From G963662905 sp963662905 (lineage in GTDB: Bacteria; Bacteroidota; Bacteroidia; Bacteroidales; WRLA01), in NCBI GenBank assembly GCA_963662905.2, contig CAXXFD010000001.1:124001-188000 (forward strand): a DNA stretch of 64,000 nucleotides. The letters run 5' to 3'. Position 1 is the stretch's first letter; the number at the start of each line of letters is the position of its first letter. The position numbers and the translations under genes were made by a program. Shown here piece by piece: positions 1-8,294 of the stretch. The notes under the pieces were generated by a model. The model was not told the origin of the DNA. It made no database searches and saw only the letters and a list, made by a program, of their open reading frames with translations.

Positions 1-355
1 CATTGTCTTCGAAAAATTTGCCATCCTTGCCGTGCAGTATATATTTTCTTTGGAAATAGTCTTCATTATCAATAAAATAAATCTGCATGCGGGCCTGCTG
101 AATGCTCGCAACTTTGATAATCAGTGGATGGTCGGTATCATCGATAATCAGGTTCATCCCCGAAAGGCGGATTACTTCATGGAGTTGGTTGCGCCTTTCA
201 TTGATACAGCCATAACGGGGCATAAAAGTTCTTATTTCTTTTCCTCTTTCCTGGATGCCCTGGGGCAGATGACGGCCAATATGACCAAGATGAGTTTCTT
301 TTAAATAAGGGGTAATCTCCTGAGAAACAAATAATACACGAGCCTTCTTTTTCAT
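1..355 (-). CDS. Glycogen/starch synthase, N-terminal part (cut by window edge)
   Basis: The reverse strand from the ATG at 355 reads MKKKARVLFVSQEITPYL and continues without a stop to position 1, so only about 118 N-terminal residues are present. The motifs LPQGIQERG, TFMPRYGCINERR and MNLIIDDTDHPLIIKVAS are those I know from the Bacteroidota GT5-type glycogen synthase, which adds ADP- or UDP-glucose to alpha-1,4-glucan. The catalytic C-terminal half lies outside the window. The forward ORF at 32-304 is its shadow. Family call is fairly secure; donor specificity cannot be judged from this piece. Confidence 0.82.
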   Translation of the reverse strand, partial: MKKKARVLFVSQEITPYLKETHLGHIGRHLPQGIQERGKEIRTFMPRYGCINERRNQLHEVIRLSGMNLIIDDTDHPLIIKVASIQQARMQIYFIDNEDYFQRKYILHGKDGKFFEDN

Positions 356-648
356 ATCGTATCTAAATTTATTTTAAAGATTTTCAGTTTAACAGAAACA
401 CTGATTATGGAGAAACCAATCCGCTGTACTGAAAACGCATGAACGCAAAAGCTTTCTGTATAAAAACCATAGAGCCGGGAGTCGGTTTATAAGGATTTAA
501 GACAGAATACTTTGAAAATGCAAAATTAACAAATTTTCCCCATTTAGAAGGTATTATGGGGCAAAAACACGGGGCATTGCTTATCCATGCGCTTTAAAAT
601 TGAGCTCTCAGATCAATTGCATGCAAAAATAAAACGTGCCTTGCGGGC
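356..648. other. Intergenic region between glycogen synthase and proline dehydrogenase
   Basis: This A+T-rich stretch of about 290 bases carries no convincing ORF on either strand. It should contain the 5' leader of the leftward glycogen synthase gene and the 3' end of the proline dehydrogenase transcript. I saw no clear terminator hairpin and no exact TAnnTTTG element close to position 355. Confidence 0.4.
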
Positions 649-1557
649 TCAGGAGCGTACAAATAATGCCTTAACAATGTGGCTTGCCATTTTTGGGTTT
701 TCTTTTAACCTGCGTGTCGAATATCCAAACCAGTCTTTGCCGAAAGGTATGTAAACCCGCATGCGGTGACCCGAATCAACAATGGATTTTCTTAACTCAG
801 GTGTTACACCGTAAAGCATCTGAAATTCATATTGATCTTTTGCCGGTTTATAATTATCTAATAGCTTATAAGCGCCTTCTACCAGCTTTTTATCATGCGT
901 AGCTATGCCCGGATATACCTCATTGGCAAGCATGTATTCCAGGTCTTCAAGGAAGTGTTGGTTGATTTCCTCATACTTTTTAAAGGCTATTTTCTCGGGT
1001 TCAACATATATGCCTTTGCAGAGGCGATAACTAAGCCTGCCATTGGTTTTCATGTCCTGCATGGCTTTTAAGTCGTTTAAGGTTCTGCGTAAATAGGCTT
1101 GTACAACCAAGCCTACATTTTTGGGAAATTCGGCGTGCAAACGGCGGTACAGTCTGATTTCCATATCAACACATTGGGAGTCTTCCATGTCGATCCGGAT
1201 AAAATTGCCGTATGAAGCTGCTTTGGCAACAATATCACGAATGTAAGAGTAACAGGTTTCTTCATCCAAAAGCAATCCAAAGGAAGTGGGTTTTAATGAA
1301 TAATTCCCATCAATGCCTTCTTTTTCAATGCGTTCAATTAATTCCAGATATTCATCCCTGTTTTCTTTGGCTTCTTGCAAATCCTTTATGAATTCGCCCA
1401 AAATATCCAAAGTAACCATAATCCCTTGCTTGTTAAGCTCTTTGGATACACGAACAGCATCTTCAACAGTTTCTCCTGCAATGTATTTCTTTGAAAAAAC
1501 CCATACCAGACCTTTGGGCATTAGGGGCAGCATCGAGGCTATTAGTTTGTTGAACAT
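649..1557 (-). CDS. Proline dehydrogenase (PutA-type FAD barrel)
   Basis: This 302-residue protein oxidises L-proline to delta-1-pyrroline-5-carboxylate with FAD, passing electrons to the respiratory chain. The C-terminal signature RVYIPFGKDWFGYSTRRL is the conserved ProDH substrate/FAD segment, and FQMLYGV and GNFIRIDMED are further family motifs. The length matches the stand-alone bacterial ProDH. No P5C dehydrogenase is seen nearby. The gene is divergent from the large flavo-iron-sulfur oxidoreductase at 1917, which may act on related imino acids. A TATTTTTG -7-like element lies at 1592-1585 on its strand. Confidence 0.9.
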   Translation of the reverse strand: MFNKLIASMLPLMPKGLVWVFSKKYIAGETVEDAVRVSKELNKQGIMVTLDILGEFIKDLQEAKENRDEYLELIERIEKEGIDGNYSLKPTSFGLLLDEETCYSYIRDIVAKAASYGNFIRIDMEDSQCVDMEIRLYRRLHAEFPKNVGLVVQAYLRRTLNDLKAMQDMKTNGRLSYRLCKGIYVEPEKIAFKKYEEINQHFLEDLEYMLANEVYPGIATHDKKLVEGAYKLLDNYKPAKDQYEFQMLYGVTPELRKSIVDSGHRMRVYIPFGKDWFGYSTRRLKENPKMASHIVKALFVRS

Positions 1558-1584
1558 TTAAAATTATTTGATGGTTTCTGTCCG

Positions 1585-1592
1585 CAAAAATA
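1585..1592 (-). promoter_or_regulatory. Candidate -7 element for proline dehydrogenase
   Basis: On the minus strand this reads TATTTTTG, matching the Bacteroidota -7 consensus TAnnTTTG, about 28 bases upstream of the ProDH start codon. No TTG was found at the expected -33 distance, so support is partial. Confidence 0.4.
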
Positions 1593-1830
1593 CTGAATTC
1601 CCTTTCAGTTTTTCCCTCCAGGGCTTTTTCGTTCATTGTTTTGAAAAAAATTTTTTCCGAATTGTTCCCCCATATACTGTAAAATATTCTTGCATTTTGC
1701 TAAAAACGATACAGCATGATACTATATCCTTCTTTATCTGATTTTTATGAATTCAATATAGTTGTGATTTTTGACATGACCGCTTGTAAACGAAAGGCTT
1801 ATTTTAACTCAAATTAAATAAGTTAGGGCA

Positions 1831-1861
1831 TTTGGAAAAATTGATAGAACAATTAATTTTG
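1831..1861 (+). promoter_or_regulatory. Promoter of the 1917 oxidoreductase gene
   Basis: TTTG at 1831-1834, a 19-base spacer, then TAATTTTG at 1854-1861. This fits the Bacteroidota -33/-7 promoter pattern. The predicted start of transcription is near 1868, leaving a leader of about 50 bases before the ATG at 1917. Confidence 0.6.
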
Positions 1862-1916
1862 CTTGTTAATAGTTTAACATTGTTTTTGCACTAACGAACT
1901 CAGAAAAACCAACCAT

Positions 1917-4900
1917 ATGATTAAGATTGAACACCATCCTGTACTAAACGTTCCTTCAACCGAAGTTGTTGAATTTATTTACAACGGACAAAAAATTAAA
2001 GGCCAGAAGGGGTTTACTATTGCAGCAGCATTGCATCAGGCCGGCTTTCCGGTACACAGCCACAGTCTCAAAGACCGTGAACGCAGCCTTGAATGTGGTA
2101 TTGGGAAATGCGGCGCCTGTGAAATGCTTGTTGACGGGCAAATTAAGCGTATTTGTATCACAAAGGTGGACGAGGTAAAAGAAGTTCGGGAAATACCCAA
2201 AAACTATCAGCCCGAAATCAGGGAACCAAACATCAACCAAAAAACCAAAGTTTATAAAACAACAGTTGCCATTATCGGCGCCGGGCCTGCAGGCCTTGCA
2301 GCTCGTGAAGAACTGAATGCCCACGATGTTGATAATATTGTAATTGACAATAACGACCAGATCGGCGGACAGTTCCTGATGCAAACCCATCAGTTTTTCT
2401 TTTTTGAGCAAGAAAAAAAGTTTGGTGGCATGCGTGGATTCGATATTGCCAAGACGCTGGCCGGAGAAGATCATAGCGGGATTTTTCTGAATTCTACCGT
2501 TTGGGACATCCTGGAAGGGAAACGCCTTGCTGTTAAGAATATAAAAACAGATGAAATTTATTATGTTGAGGCAGAACATCTTGTTATTGCCACCGGTGCT
2601 GTTCCTTTCATGCCAACTTTTGAAAACGATGACCTCCCGGGCGTTTATACCGCAGCCGTTGTGCAAAAGATGATGAATCAGGAATTTACGCTTTTGGGTA
2701 AGAATATCCTTACCGTTGGTGCAGGAAATATTGGCTATCTGACCTCCTATCAGCTGATGCAGGCTGGAGCTAAAGTGAAAGCCATCATCGAAGCACAAGC
2801 TCATGAGGGCGGATTTCCGGTTCAGGCCAATCGCGTGCGTCGCCTGGGCATCCCGATCATGCTTTCGCATATATTGTTAAAGGCCATTCCAAATGAAAAA
2901 CATGACGGCATTGTGGGTGCAGTTATCGCTGAATGTGAAAACTTTAAGGCTGTGCCCGGAACCGAAAAAATTATTACAGGAATTGATGCCATAAATATTT
3001 GTACCGGTCTTGTTCCTGATGACCAACTGCTGATAAAAGGAAATGAAATTTTCGGACGGGCTTGCCACGGTGCGGGCGATGCCATTCGTATTGGTGAAGG
3101 AACCAGTGCGGTTTTGCGCGGCAAGCAGGTAGCCTATGAAATACTGCAGGAAATGCACATCCCTTATAATTATGAACATTACCTGGGCATTTCTAAAGAA
3201 TATATTGATTCACAGCAACATCCGGTTCGGATTATCCAGAAACCTTACATGCCCACACCGGAGCGCATGCAGCAAAAAGGCTTTGTAATCCTTGATTGCC
3301 TCTATGGATTTGCATGTAACCCATGTAGTTTTGCTTGTCCGCATAATGCCATCACAAAATCTTCAACCAGCACCGTACCACAAATTGATTATGATAAATG
3401 TATCGGTTGTATGGACTGTGTGTATCAATGTCCGGGACTGGCCATTTTCGGTTATAACCTCAAAAAAGACTGGCTGTTCCTGCCTATTGAATATGATGCG
3501 CAGGAAAAAGAAGCTGTTTATCTGGTTGATAATAACGGAAAAAAACTCGGTGAAGGAATTATTGAAAAAATCCTCCGTAAGCCCAATAAAACCCACGTGG
3601 CACGAGTAAAATCACATGATCTTCATGGTGAGGATCTGACCAAAGCTCGTGGTTTCATTATTAAAAGCCTTTATCCAGAACCGGTTCTAACCGAAAGCCA
3701 TGACAAGCTTATCGAATCCGAAACCTATGTTTGTCATTGTGATGATGTGAGCCTGGAAGAAATCCTGGAAACCATCGGCGATCGCAAATTTATTTCTGTA
3801 GATGAAATCAAGCATACTACACGTTTGGGGATGGGAGCCTGCCGCGGAAAACGCTGTATCCCAAGGCTAAAGCAAATGATCCGCCCTTATGGGATTTCTG
3901 TTGTTGGAGATGCCACGCCGCGTGGCCCCTTGTCGAATCAGGTGGAAATGGGTGAACTTTATCCAAAAAAACAACACGAAGAAATAATTGCCCTCAATCA
4001 TAAACATACGCCAAAGAAAATAAAAGTGGATGCACTGGTTGCCGGAGGAGGTATTGGTGGCAGTGCATTGTTCCGTTATCTTGCCGAAGGAGGATTAAAA
4101 CCTGTATTGGCAAACTTCGGAAGGGGTGCCAGCTGGCGAAATATTGCCGGAGGCCGCCCTAATTTCAGTTTGCCCGAATTATCGGATATCGCAACAAAAA
4201 ACCAGGATATTTTTAAAGAACTTCAGGAAATCCAGAATATTGATTACCGCCCAATCGATTATGTAACTTTTGCCCATGATGATGCTATGTACAAGGCTCT
4301 CGAAGCTTCCATGGCATGGTCTGAGGCAGAAATGATTGAGCCCGGGGATTTTCAAAAACGCATTGCTCCGGGTTTCAACCCAAAACTTGATAAATATCAG
4401 GCGGCATTGATTACAAAAAACTGCTGGCAGGCAACACCGGGCAGGGTTGTTGACCTGATACGTCAACTCGGCATCAAAGCCGGTGGAATTATGGAAGAAG
4501 ATTGCGAATTGCTCGATGTGCGTGTTGAAGGCGATTTGTACTATGCTTTGGTGCGCAACCATAAACACGAATTCATCGAATATGAAACCCCTGTGTTTAT
4601 TAACGCTTTAGGCCCTGAGGGTGCAAAATTCGCAAAACAGCTCGGTTTGGAAACCGGTATTTACCCCGTAAAACATCAGGCGTTTATCACGCGAAGGCTA
4701 CCAATGCTGGGCGTTGATAATATTCCATTACCAATGTTAATCGACCGCAGAAAGTACAAAGGCTTTGTTGCCGTTTATGGGCAGCAGCTTGCCGAAACCG
4801 GTCAGATAATAGGTTGTGCCAGTCCGGCAGTTGATCCAAAGGAAACGGATAAAAATCTCAGGATTAATTCAAAAGAATTCCTCGAAATTGCTTCCGAGAT

Positions 4901-5150
4901 TTTTGTTGACTGGCTGCCACAGCTCAGCAGTGTTGGATTCCAGGCTATTTGGGCAGGCTATTATGTTGAACCACGTATGATCCTCGATCCGGAAGTTGGC
5001 CTGTTTATTGGTTTACGTGGACAAGGTTTTATGTTGGGGCAGTATCTGGCAAAAATGTATGTAGATAAACTGCTTGGAAAACCGGTTCCGGAATATTTTA
5101 AACGATTGAACATGAAAGGTGACGGGCTGTTGGAAAAAGCCTTCAAATAG
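1917..5150 (+). CDS. Multidomain FAD/iron-sulfur oxidoreductase (fused HcnABC/LhpBEF-like dehydrogenase)
   Basis: This 1077-residue protein joins modules usually found on separate subunits. A [2Fe-2S] domain has C60, C65, C68 and C80. An FAD/NAD(P) pyridine-nucleotide oxidoreductase domain begins at VAIIGAGPAGLAA near 117. An [Fe-S] segment near 465-505 includes CIGCMDCVYQC. A BFD-like Cys domain (CHCDDVS near 604, GMGACRGKRC near 640) follows. The C-terminal D-amino-acid-oxidase-like flavodomain starts at GGGIGGSALF near 705. The layout resembles HcnABC, opine or D-hydroxyproline dehydrogenase complexes (LhpBEF) and sarcosine oxidase alpha. Substrate is unknown; the divergent ProDH suggests an imino acid or derivative. 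No signal peptide is seen. Confidence 0.82.
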   Translation: MIKIEHHPVLNVPSTEVVEFIYNGQKIKGQKGFTIAAALHQAGFPVHSHSLKDRERSLECGIGKCGACEMLVDGQIKRICITKVDEVKEVREIPKNYQPEIREPNINQKTKVYKTTVAIIGAGPAGLAAREELNAHDVDNIVIDNNDQIGGQFLMQTHQFFFFEQEKKFGGMRGFDIAKTLAGEDHSGIFLNSTVWDILEGKRLAVKNIKTDEIYYVEAEHLVIATGAVPFMPTFENDDLPGVYTAAVVQKMMNQEFTLLGKNILTVGAGNIGYLTSYQLMQAGAKVKAIIEAQAHEGGFPVQANRVRRLGIPIMLSHILLKAIPNEKHDGIVGAVIAECENFKAVPGTEKIITGIDAINICTGLVPDDQLLIKGNEIFGRACHGAGDAIRIGEGTSAVLRGKQVAYEILQEMHIPYNYEHYLGISKEYIDSQQHPVRIIQKPYMPTPERMQQKGFVILDCLYGFACNPCSFACPHNAITKSSTSTVPQIDYDKCIGCMDCVYQCPGLAIFGYNLKKDWLFLPIEYDAQEKEAVYLVDNNGKKLGEGIIEKILRKPNKTHVARVKSHDLHGEDLTKARGFIIKSLYPEPVLTESHDKLIESETYVCHCDDVSLEEILETIGDRKFISVDEIKHTTRLGMGACRGKRCIPRLKQMIRPYGISVVGDATPRGPLSNQVEMGELYPKKQHEEIIALNHKHTPKKIKVDALVAGGGIGGSALFRYLAEGGLKPVLANFGRGASWRNIAGGRPNFSLPELSDIATKNQDIFKELQEIQNIDYRPIDYVTFAHDDAMYKALEASMAWSEAEMIEPGDFQKRIAPGFNPKLDKYQAALITKNCWQATPGRVVDLIRQLGIKAGGIMEEDCELLDVRVEGDLYYALVRNHKHEFIEYETPVFINALGPEGAKFAKQLGLETGIYPVKHQAFITRRLPMLGVDNIPLPMLIDRRKYKGFVAVYGQQLAETGQIIGCASPAVDPKETDKNLRINSKEFLEIASEIFVDWLPQLSSVGFQAIWAGYYVEPRMILDPEVGLFIGLRGQGFMLGQYLAKMYVDKLLGKPVPEYFKRLNMKGDGLLEKAFK

Positions 5151-5179
5151 AATACACCTAAATTGCGGATTAAAAAAAA

Positions 5180-5203
5180 GGCGTCTGAACGACGCCTTTT
5201 TTT
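5180..5203. terminator. Bidirectional intrinsic terminator
   Basis: A 6-bp stem GGCGTC/GACGCC (5180-5185 and 5191-5196) with a five-base loop is flanked by A8 on the left and T7 on the right. It can therefore terminate both the rightward oxidoreductase gene and the leftward gene ending at 5202. Confidence 0.85.
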
Positions 5204-6758
5204 ATTGAATGAATATCATTTTTCGCTGAATACTGTGCTCTCCCGTGTTTAAGCTGAAATAGTAAATCCCGGGAGCCAGATCGTAATCGTCCGGATTAAA
5301 ATCAATAATGTTTTTTCGGCTGTATAAAACCTGTTCATCGATAAGTTTAATGCGTTCGTTACCGGTCATGTCAAAAACACTTAAGCTGACTTTTTGAGGC
5401 GGGCTTACCTTAAAAGCCAGGGTTGTTGAAGAACGGAATGGGTTTGGATAATTTTGTTCCAAACTGAAAGGAGCAAGAGCCTGCTCCTCGGTATGTGTTA
5501 TTATTTCTGTATCAATGATAGCAGTCAGGATACTGGTTTGACCATTGTCCATCCGGCACCATATTGGGCGCACAACATCATCAAAAGCAGAAACATTGGT
5601 ATAATCGCCAAAGAAAACAGATTGTGATGGGACAAAGGGGGTTTCACTTACTTTAAAATTGGTGAAATTTTGTCCTCCATCATTACTCATGGCCATATAC
5701 ACATCCGTATTCGAATCATCGTAATTTCTTCTGTCGTAAAAAACACAATACACTTTTCCATTCGCCTGATCTATGTCCATCCAGGTAAAAAACTGCTGGT
5801 TTTCTGTTTGGTCGTCGTTTATGCGAAGCGGTTCGCTCCAGTTTTTACCGCCACTATCCGAAAAGATCATCCAGATGTCTGTATTGTTTTCGCCATTACG
5901 CTGATCGGCCCAATTGACATAAATCCTGCCATGATAAGGTCCTCCGGAGAGATCGCAGCGTGTAACAGGCATCCCGTTGCATCGGTAGATTCCCGGGATT
6001 TCAATGGCCCAGCCACCGATTTGCTCAGCTATAATTTGCTCATCTGCCCACGTTTCGCCTTCATCAAGGCTTTTAGTAAAATAGATTTTTTCATGTCCGG
6101 CCCATGCAACATAAATTTCTCCATTTGGCCCAACGGCAGGAACGGCTCCTTCTACGGTATTGTCTTCATCAATGCAATCGCCGGGTGTTTGGTTTATGGC
6201 AACAGAGGGGCTAAAACCAGCGCCTGCATCTGTTGATTTGGAAAACATAATATTTGTCTGGCAGGAAGGATCGGAAGAGCCATAAGTGTCAAATTGTGTC
6301 CAGGTGACATAAATATTATTGTTTCGGGGATCAACAGCAACCCACTCTTTGTCCTGATCTTTTTCGCCGTTTAAACCCATTCCCGCGCCATCGTTCCAGC
6401 TTTTACCTCCATCTGTTGATTTCTGGCATACGATTTGGTCGAGCCAGGAACCATTGAAAGGGTTGGAAAGGTGCAGATAATAGAAATTTCCGGCTGTATC
6501 AGCAACAATAACAGGATCTCCAGCAACTCCATATGTGCTGCTGCTGAGCTTGCTGATGTGCCAGCTCATACCGGCATCATCGCTGTAATAAACAGCATTA
6601 ATGTTTGCTCCGGCAACGATTTCGTTTGTATTGGCAGGATTTACAAAGATGGAAGGTTCGTTAGGAAAAGATTGGCTACTGATTACAATATTTGCGTGTT
6701 GCGCAAAAAGCCCAAATGCGAGGGAGCATATCCCTATGAGCAAAAAAACTTTTTTCAT
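5202..6758 (-). CDS. Secreted Asp-box (BNR/sialidase-fold) protein with T9SS sorting domain
   Basis: A 518-residue protein with an N-terminal signal peptide (MKKVFLLIGICSLAFGLFAQ). It carries repeated Asp-box motifs of the SxDxGxxW type: YSDDAGMSW, KSTDGGKSW, KSTDAGAGF, KSLDEGETW, FSDSGGKNW and SNDGGQNF. These mark a beta-propeller of the sialidase/BNR superfamily. From about residue 435 the segment beginning FSLEQNYPNPFRSSTTL, ending KMIFIQ, is a type A T9SS C-terminal domain, so the protein should be exported and cleaved or anchored at the cell surface. True sialidase activity is not shown, since I did not find the arginine-triad context. It appears monocistronic. Confidence 0.85.
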   Translation of the reverse strand: MKKVFLLIGICSLAFGLFAQHANIVISSQSFPNEPSIFVNPANTNEIVAGANINAVYYSDDAGMSWHISKLSSSTYGVAGDPVIVADTAGNFYYLHLSNPFNGSWLDQIVCQKSTDGGKSWNDGAGMGLNGEKDQDKEWVAVDPRNNNIYVTWTQFDTYGSSDPSCQTNIMFSKSTDAGAGFSPSVAINQTPGDCIDEDNTVEGAVPAVGPNGEIYVAWAGHEKIYFTKSLDEGETWADEQIIAEQIGGWAIEIPGIYRCNGMPVTRCDLSGGPYHGRIYVNWADQRNGENNTDIWMIFSDSGGKNWSEPLRINDDQTENQQFFTWMDIDQANGKVYCVFYDRRNYDDSNTDVYMAMSNDGGQNFTNFKVSETPFVPSQSVFFGDYTNVSAFDDVVRPIWCRMDNGQTSILTAIIDTEIITHTEEQALAPFSLEQNYPNPFRSSTTLAFKVSPPQKVSLSVFDMTGNERIKLIDEQVLYSRKNIIDFNPDDYDLAPGIYYFSLNTGEHSIQRKMIFIQ

Positions 6759-6849
6759 TATGATGGTGTGTTGGTTTCAGTAAAACAATAACAAACCTGA
6801 TCAGAAAATTACATATCAGGTAAAACGGAAAAACCGACGAAGCAACTTA

Positions 6850-8040
6850 TTATTTTTTCATCAACCTTTTAATGGCAGCCTTATGTACTTTCCATTCAAC
6901 TCCGGGAAACTTAATTGTTCTTCGGGTTCGGTTCACATCCAGTTTGGGATCAACCTCAGTCCATTTTGGATGGAACTGGTATTCCCTTTCCCAATTAAAT
7001 TTACTAAGCTCTTCTTTGTTATCCAGGATAAGATCAAGAAATTTTTGGATGCGCAGATAATCGCTTGCCGATTCCTTTTCAATGTTAGTAGCTAATAAAA
7101 TGGGCACTTTATAGGTTTCGATATCGTCCTCTTGCCATTCATAGGTGCCGCCTTTTATTATTGTTGGTTCATAAATCTGATCTAAGGTATCACTTTGTAG
7201 AGGCACCAGCTTGATAAGGTCTTTTAGGAGTGGTGAAGTATTTTGAAATTTGTAAACCGGAGCCATTCCAACGTAGAAGAAAGCATCAATCCTGTCATTG
7301 AGCAGGTCGCCAAGCGCACTGCCCAGTCCCACATACACATTCTTCCATTTAATTCCCAAACGGTTTTTGATGATTTCAGCAGTAACGCCAGTGCCCTGAA
7401 TACCAACACCAACACGTTTTTTCTCTAATGCGCCAATGGAATCAATTTCTGCATCTTTTCGGGTAATTAAATGAACCTCAGCGAATCCAACGGGCAAAAG
7501 AATGCGCACATTTCCGGAAACATTCACATTTCCCTGCAGGTGTTGCAGTTCCTGCTGCATTAAAACATCATGCTGAATGAAAAAGATATCAGCATAGCGG
7601 TAATCGTTGGAAACAAGTTTTTGGTAGTTAATAAAATCGCCTCCCGAAGGCAGGATGTTGATAAATGGTATGGTGTCGTAAAATTTTTCAACCGAGTCTA
7701 AAACATTTTTATGAATAACGAGCTCTCCTGTTTCCGGATTCCTTCGCGGAACTAACTCTCCCGGGCCTTTATTCGTCATTTTTGGGTCGGAATTTGGATG
7801 GGGTTTGGTCATGGGTATAGTATCCATGATGGTATCAAGCTGAATTTTGAAATGATAGCCCATGATGGAATCAACGAGTATAATAGAATCAGCGATAAAA
7901 TTAATATCATTCATCATCTGATAATACGTGCCTTCCTTATCCCCGGTCAGTACTTTTAATTGATGTTTGTCAACAGATTGAGCATCGACAGAAGCAAAGA
8001 TGAGCAAAAATGATATACTAAAAAGTAAAAATCTTTTCAT
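6850..8040 (-). CDS. TAXI-family TRAP-type solute-binding protein
   Basis: This 396-residue protein has a signal peptide ending ...ASVDAQ and a type II periplasmic-binding fold. GALEKKRVGVGIQGTGVTA, GLGSALGDLLNDRIDAFFYVG and the spacing between them are typical of the TAXI (TRAP-associated extracytoplasmic immunogenic) family. It should bind a small organic anion in the periplasm. The usual partner, a fused TRAP DctQM membrane protein, is absent from this window, so it is an orphan here. A long insert at about residues 45-125 (rich in M, D and P) enlarges it relative to the ~320-residue norm. Its divergent neighbour is a DAACS symporter. Confidence 0.78.
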   Translation of the reverse strand: MKRFLLFSISFLLIFASVDAQSVDKHQLKVLTGDKEGTYYQMMNDINFIADSIILVDSIMGYHFKIQLDTIMDTIPMTKPHPNSDPKMTNKGPGELVPRRNPETGELVIHKNVLDSVEKFYDTIPFINILPSGGDFINYQKLVSNDYRYADIFFIQHDVLMQQELQHLQGNVNVSGNVRILLPVGFAEVHLITRKDAEIDSIGALEKKRVGVGIQGTGVTAEIIKNRLGIKWKNVYVGLGSALGDLLNDRIDAFFYVGMAPVYKFQNTSPLLKDLIKLVPLQSDTLDQIYEPTIIKGGTYEWQEDDIETYKVPILLATNIEKESASDYLRIQKFLDLILDNKEELSKFNWEREYQFHPKWTEVDPKLDVNRTRRTIKFPGVEWKVHKAAIKRLMKK

Positions 8041-8087
8041 TTGTAAAAGGGCTTGTTGATAAATTAACTAATTTCTAAGCCAACACG

Positions 8088-8118
8088 CAAATATAGCCAT
8101 TTGAAAATCTAATTCAAA
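8088..8118 (-). promoter_or_regulatory. Promoter of the TAXI gene
   Basis: On the minus strand TTTG (8118-8115), a 19-base spacer and TATATTTG (8095-8088) match the Bacteroidota -33/-7 pattern, about 48 bases upstream of the start codon at 8040. Confidence 0.6.
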
Positions 8119-8294
8119 AAAAAGATAACCTTCTTGATCTTTCCAGGCTAATTTATATGGGCTGCAAATTAAGGAAAATCACCGGACTTTCTTACGTTAG
8201 CGGGCACAATATGTTTCGCAAATTTGTATTTTGCCGGAAAATTAAACGGTATTTTCACGTATATCAAAGGTTTTAGAAATATAAACGACTGAAA

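Larger units (their letters stand above)
1558..1916. other. Divergent promoter region (ProDH / multidomain oxidoreductase)
   Basis: These 359 bases separate two divergent genes and contain no ORF of note. They hold a candidate promoter for each direction (1585-1592 minus; 1831-1861 plus). The shared control region suggests, but does not prove, that both genes respond to the same imino acid or nutrient signal. Confidence 0.6.

Noticed and set aside
32..304. 90-codon plus-strand frame at the left edge
   Set aside because: The opposite strand reads an excellent glycogen synthase N-terminus over the same bases, so this is a shadow frame.
1956..2870. 304-codon minus-strand frame inside the 1917 oxidoreductase
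   Set aside because: The composition is that of an antisense shadow of a highly conserved flavoprotein; no domain or signal sequence is recognisable.
5202..6758. True sialidase assignment of the Asp-box protein
   Set aside because: Asp-boxes define the propeller fold only; the catalytic arginine triad and the Tyr/Glu pair could not be identified with confidence.
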